Part shown: positions 63,152 through 64,000 of the stretch, piece by piece | Position numbering within the stretch: position 1 is the first letter of the stretch | Layout: each line of letters starts with the position of its first letter | NCBI GenBank assembly: GCA_963667315.1 | Contig: OY763325.1 | Coordinates: forward strand, 3,100,001 to 3,164,000 | From: DAINPP01 sp963667315 | GTDB taxonomy: Bacteria > Thermotogota > Thermotogae > MWEM01 | DNA: 64,000 nucleotides | Reading direction: 5' to 3' | Position numbers and translations under genes: made by a program | The notes under the pieces: generated by a model | What the model was told of the DNA's origin: nothing | The model's input: the letters and a program-made list of their open reading frames with translations, nothing else | Database searches by the model: none

Positions 63152-64000
63152 AGCTCGCAGACATGAGAGAATCCTTCAGAGATTTCTGGAGTGAATTCAG
63201 TAAGGAAAAAACAGGTGTTATAGGGCTTGTCCTCTTTGCACTTTTCATCTTTATCGTCATATTTGAACCCCTTCTATTACCCTTTGAAGGTGCAAATGAC
63301 AGATGGAGAGATATCACATACTGGGCCGACAATCCCAAATCAGCGCCACCGGTTTGGACAAACTGGTTCAGCACCGAAAAGAAGGCAACAACTGAGAGTT
63401 TTTATGACTATTCAACAGATGAACAGGATCTGGGCGGAATGAAAGTTATGGAATACACATTCGATTACGACTATCATTTTGATGAAGCACCCAACGACAT
63501 CATTCTGCACGCAGACGCCTCTGGAGCCCCGTTGATTGTTGTAAAAGCTATCAGACCGGATGGCGAAGAAATAGAATTGTACAACGGCAGTTTTAACGCC
63601 GGGGACAACGTAAAAGATTTCAGATTATCCCTTGACAACAACTCAAGAGACATCCTCTACAATTTTGCAAAGAGTTATGAAAGCAAAGAAAATCTGAAAA
63701 TCGTCAAAGCCGGATTGATCAAAACGACAGATACCCTCTTCGCGAAGGCTGAAGAAGGGATACTGAGAGATTCCGAAGCCTTAAAAGGTGAATACAAGAT
63801 TGTCATTCAGGCCATCTTGATGGCAGAAGGCGACAACCTTGAAACCCCGTATCTGATCATGCCGGGTAAAGTCTCCGGGGTACTGGGAACAGACTCCTCC
63901 AAGAGAGACGTCTGGACGGGTGTTCTCGCTGGGGTAAAATGGGCCTTGCTCATCGGAATCCTGACGGCGATTGTATCCGTAAGTGTCGGAGTTGTCTACG
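63148..64000 (+). CDS. oligopeptide ABC transporter permease (DppC-like), cut by window edge
   Basis: An open frame of 284 codons runs from the ATG at 63148 (overlapping the previous stop) past the right end, so the gene is partial. It starts with a cytoplasmic segment and TM1 (GLVLFALFIFIVIFEPLLL), then has an unusually long extracytoplasmic insert (about residues 50-255), followed by LGTDSSKRDVWTGVLAG, the usual DppC entry to the second helix (GTD..GRD..S in relatives). The insert of about 200 residues is absent from E. coli DppC, where TM1 is followed by about 50 residues. The translocation helices and EAA loop lie beyond the window. Confidence 0.9.
   Translation, partial: MKLADMRESFRDFWSEFSKEKTGVIGLVLFALFIFIVIFEPLLLPFEGANDRWRDITYWADNPKSAPPVWTNWFSTEKKATTESFYDYSTDEQDLGGMKVMEYTFDYDYHFDEAPNDIILHADASGAPLIVVKAIRPDGEEIELYNGSFNAGDNVKDFRLSLDNNSRDILYNFAKSYESKENLKIVKAGLIKTTDTLFAKAEEGILRDSEALKGEYKIVIQAILMAEGDNLETPYLIMPGKVSGVLGTDSSKRDVWTGVLAGVKWALLIGILTAIVSVSVGVVY

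Noticed and set aside
1..64000. CRISPR arrays, tRNA and rRNA genes, prophage or integrase genes
   Set aside because: I looked on both strands and saw no regular spacer arrays, no tRNA-like clover-leaf with a GGTTCGA loop, and no phage structural genes other than the HK97-fold encapsulin, whose ferritin partner and cargo tail exclude a prophage capsid.

Overview
The window comes from a motile, probably anaerobic bacterium of moderate GC (roughly 40%). It has strong AGGAGG-type ribosome binding sites, several lipoproteins with clear lipoboxes, two methyl-accepting chemotaxis proteins, c-di-GMP enzymes, a family 1 encapsulin, an ECF vitamin-type transporter subunit and an oligopeptide ABC transporter. 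No rRNA, tRNA or universal marker gene is present, so the phylum cannot be fixed. Bacillota, Thermotogota and Spirochaetota are all compatible with the gene content. The genetic code is standard.

Layout. 0.1-2.1 kb: a chemoreceptor. 2.1-11.4 kb: a locus made of a heterodimeric ABC exporter, two membrane-anchored S41 proteases, the broken tail of a third, a small frameshifted secreted-peptide gene, and a divergent regulator with a central HTH. It looks like a peptide maturation/export or peptide-signalling locus. 11.5-20.5 kb: Tag, a secreted hydrolase, a SprA-related metalloprotein, a GNAT enzyme, an HPt/REC-GGDEF pair, an ECF S-component with DUF1893, MutY and a membrane-anchored MsrAB. 20.8-29 kb: a second chemoreceptor whose terminator loop carries an IS3-family (IS150 group) element, then two tandem Cache/GAF/HD-GYP proteins. 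29-34.4 kb: a TIM-barrel glycosidase-like protein, an ATC-hydrolase-family protein with an AraC regulator, two small membrane proteins and a GlpA-like oxidoreductase. 34.5-35.8 kb: an encapsulated ferritin and its encapsulin shell. 36-40.5 kb: an esterase with a TetR regulator, a C45 amidohydrolase and the first of three MerR-zinc ribbon-methyltransferase fusions. 40.8-49 kb: two large surface lipoproteins (PQQ-propeller/Ig, and GLUG repeats). 49-58 kb: a YtrA-type ABC/GntR operon, DUF523, an MFS transporter divergent from the second MerR fusion, a beta-lactamase-fold hydrolase, a flavodoxin-like protein and a MarR/transglutaminase pair sharing an operator-like motif. 58-64 kb: the third MerR fusion and the start of a highly expressed oligopeptide transporter operon that runs off the right edge.

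The two most unusual signals are: (i) four genes whose best start is an AUA, AUC or AUU codon placed just after a strong Shine-Dalgarno sequence, one of them confirmed by alignment with its two ATG-starting paralogues; and (ii) a three-member family of MerR DNA-binding domains fused to a zinc ribbon and a degenerate methyltransferase fold. The ABC/S41/peptide/HTH locus is the best candidate for an undescribed system. All functions are inferred from motifs read by eye.
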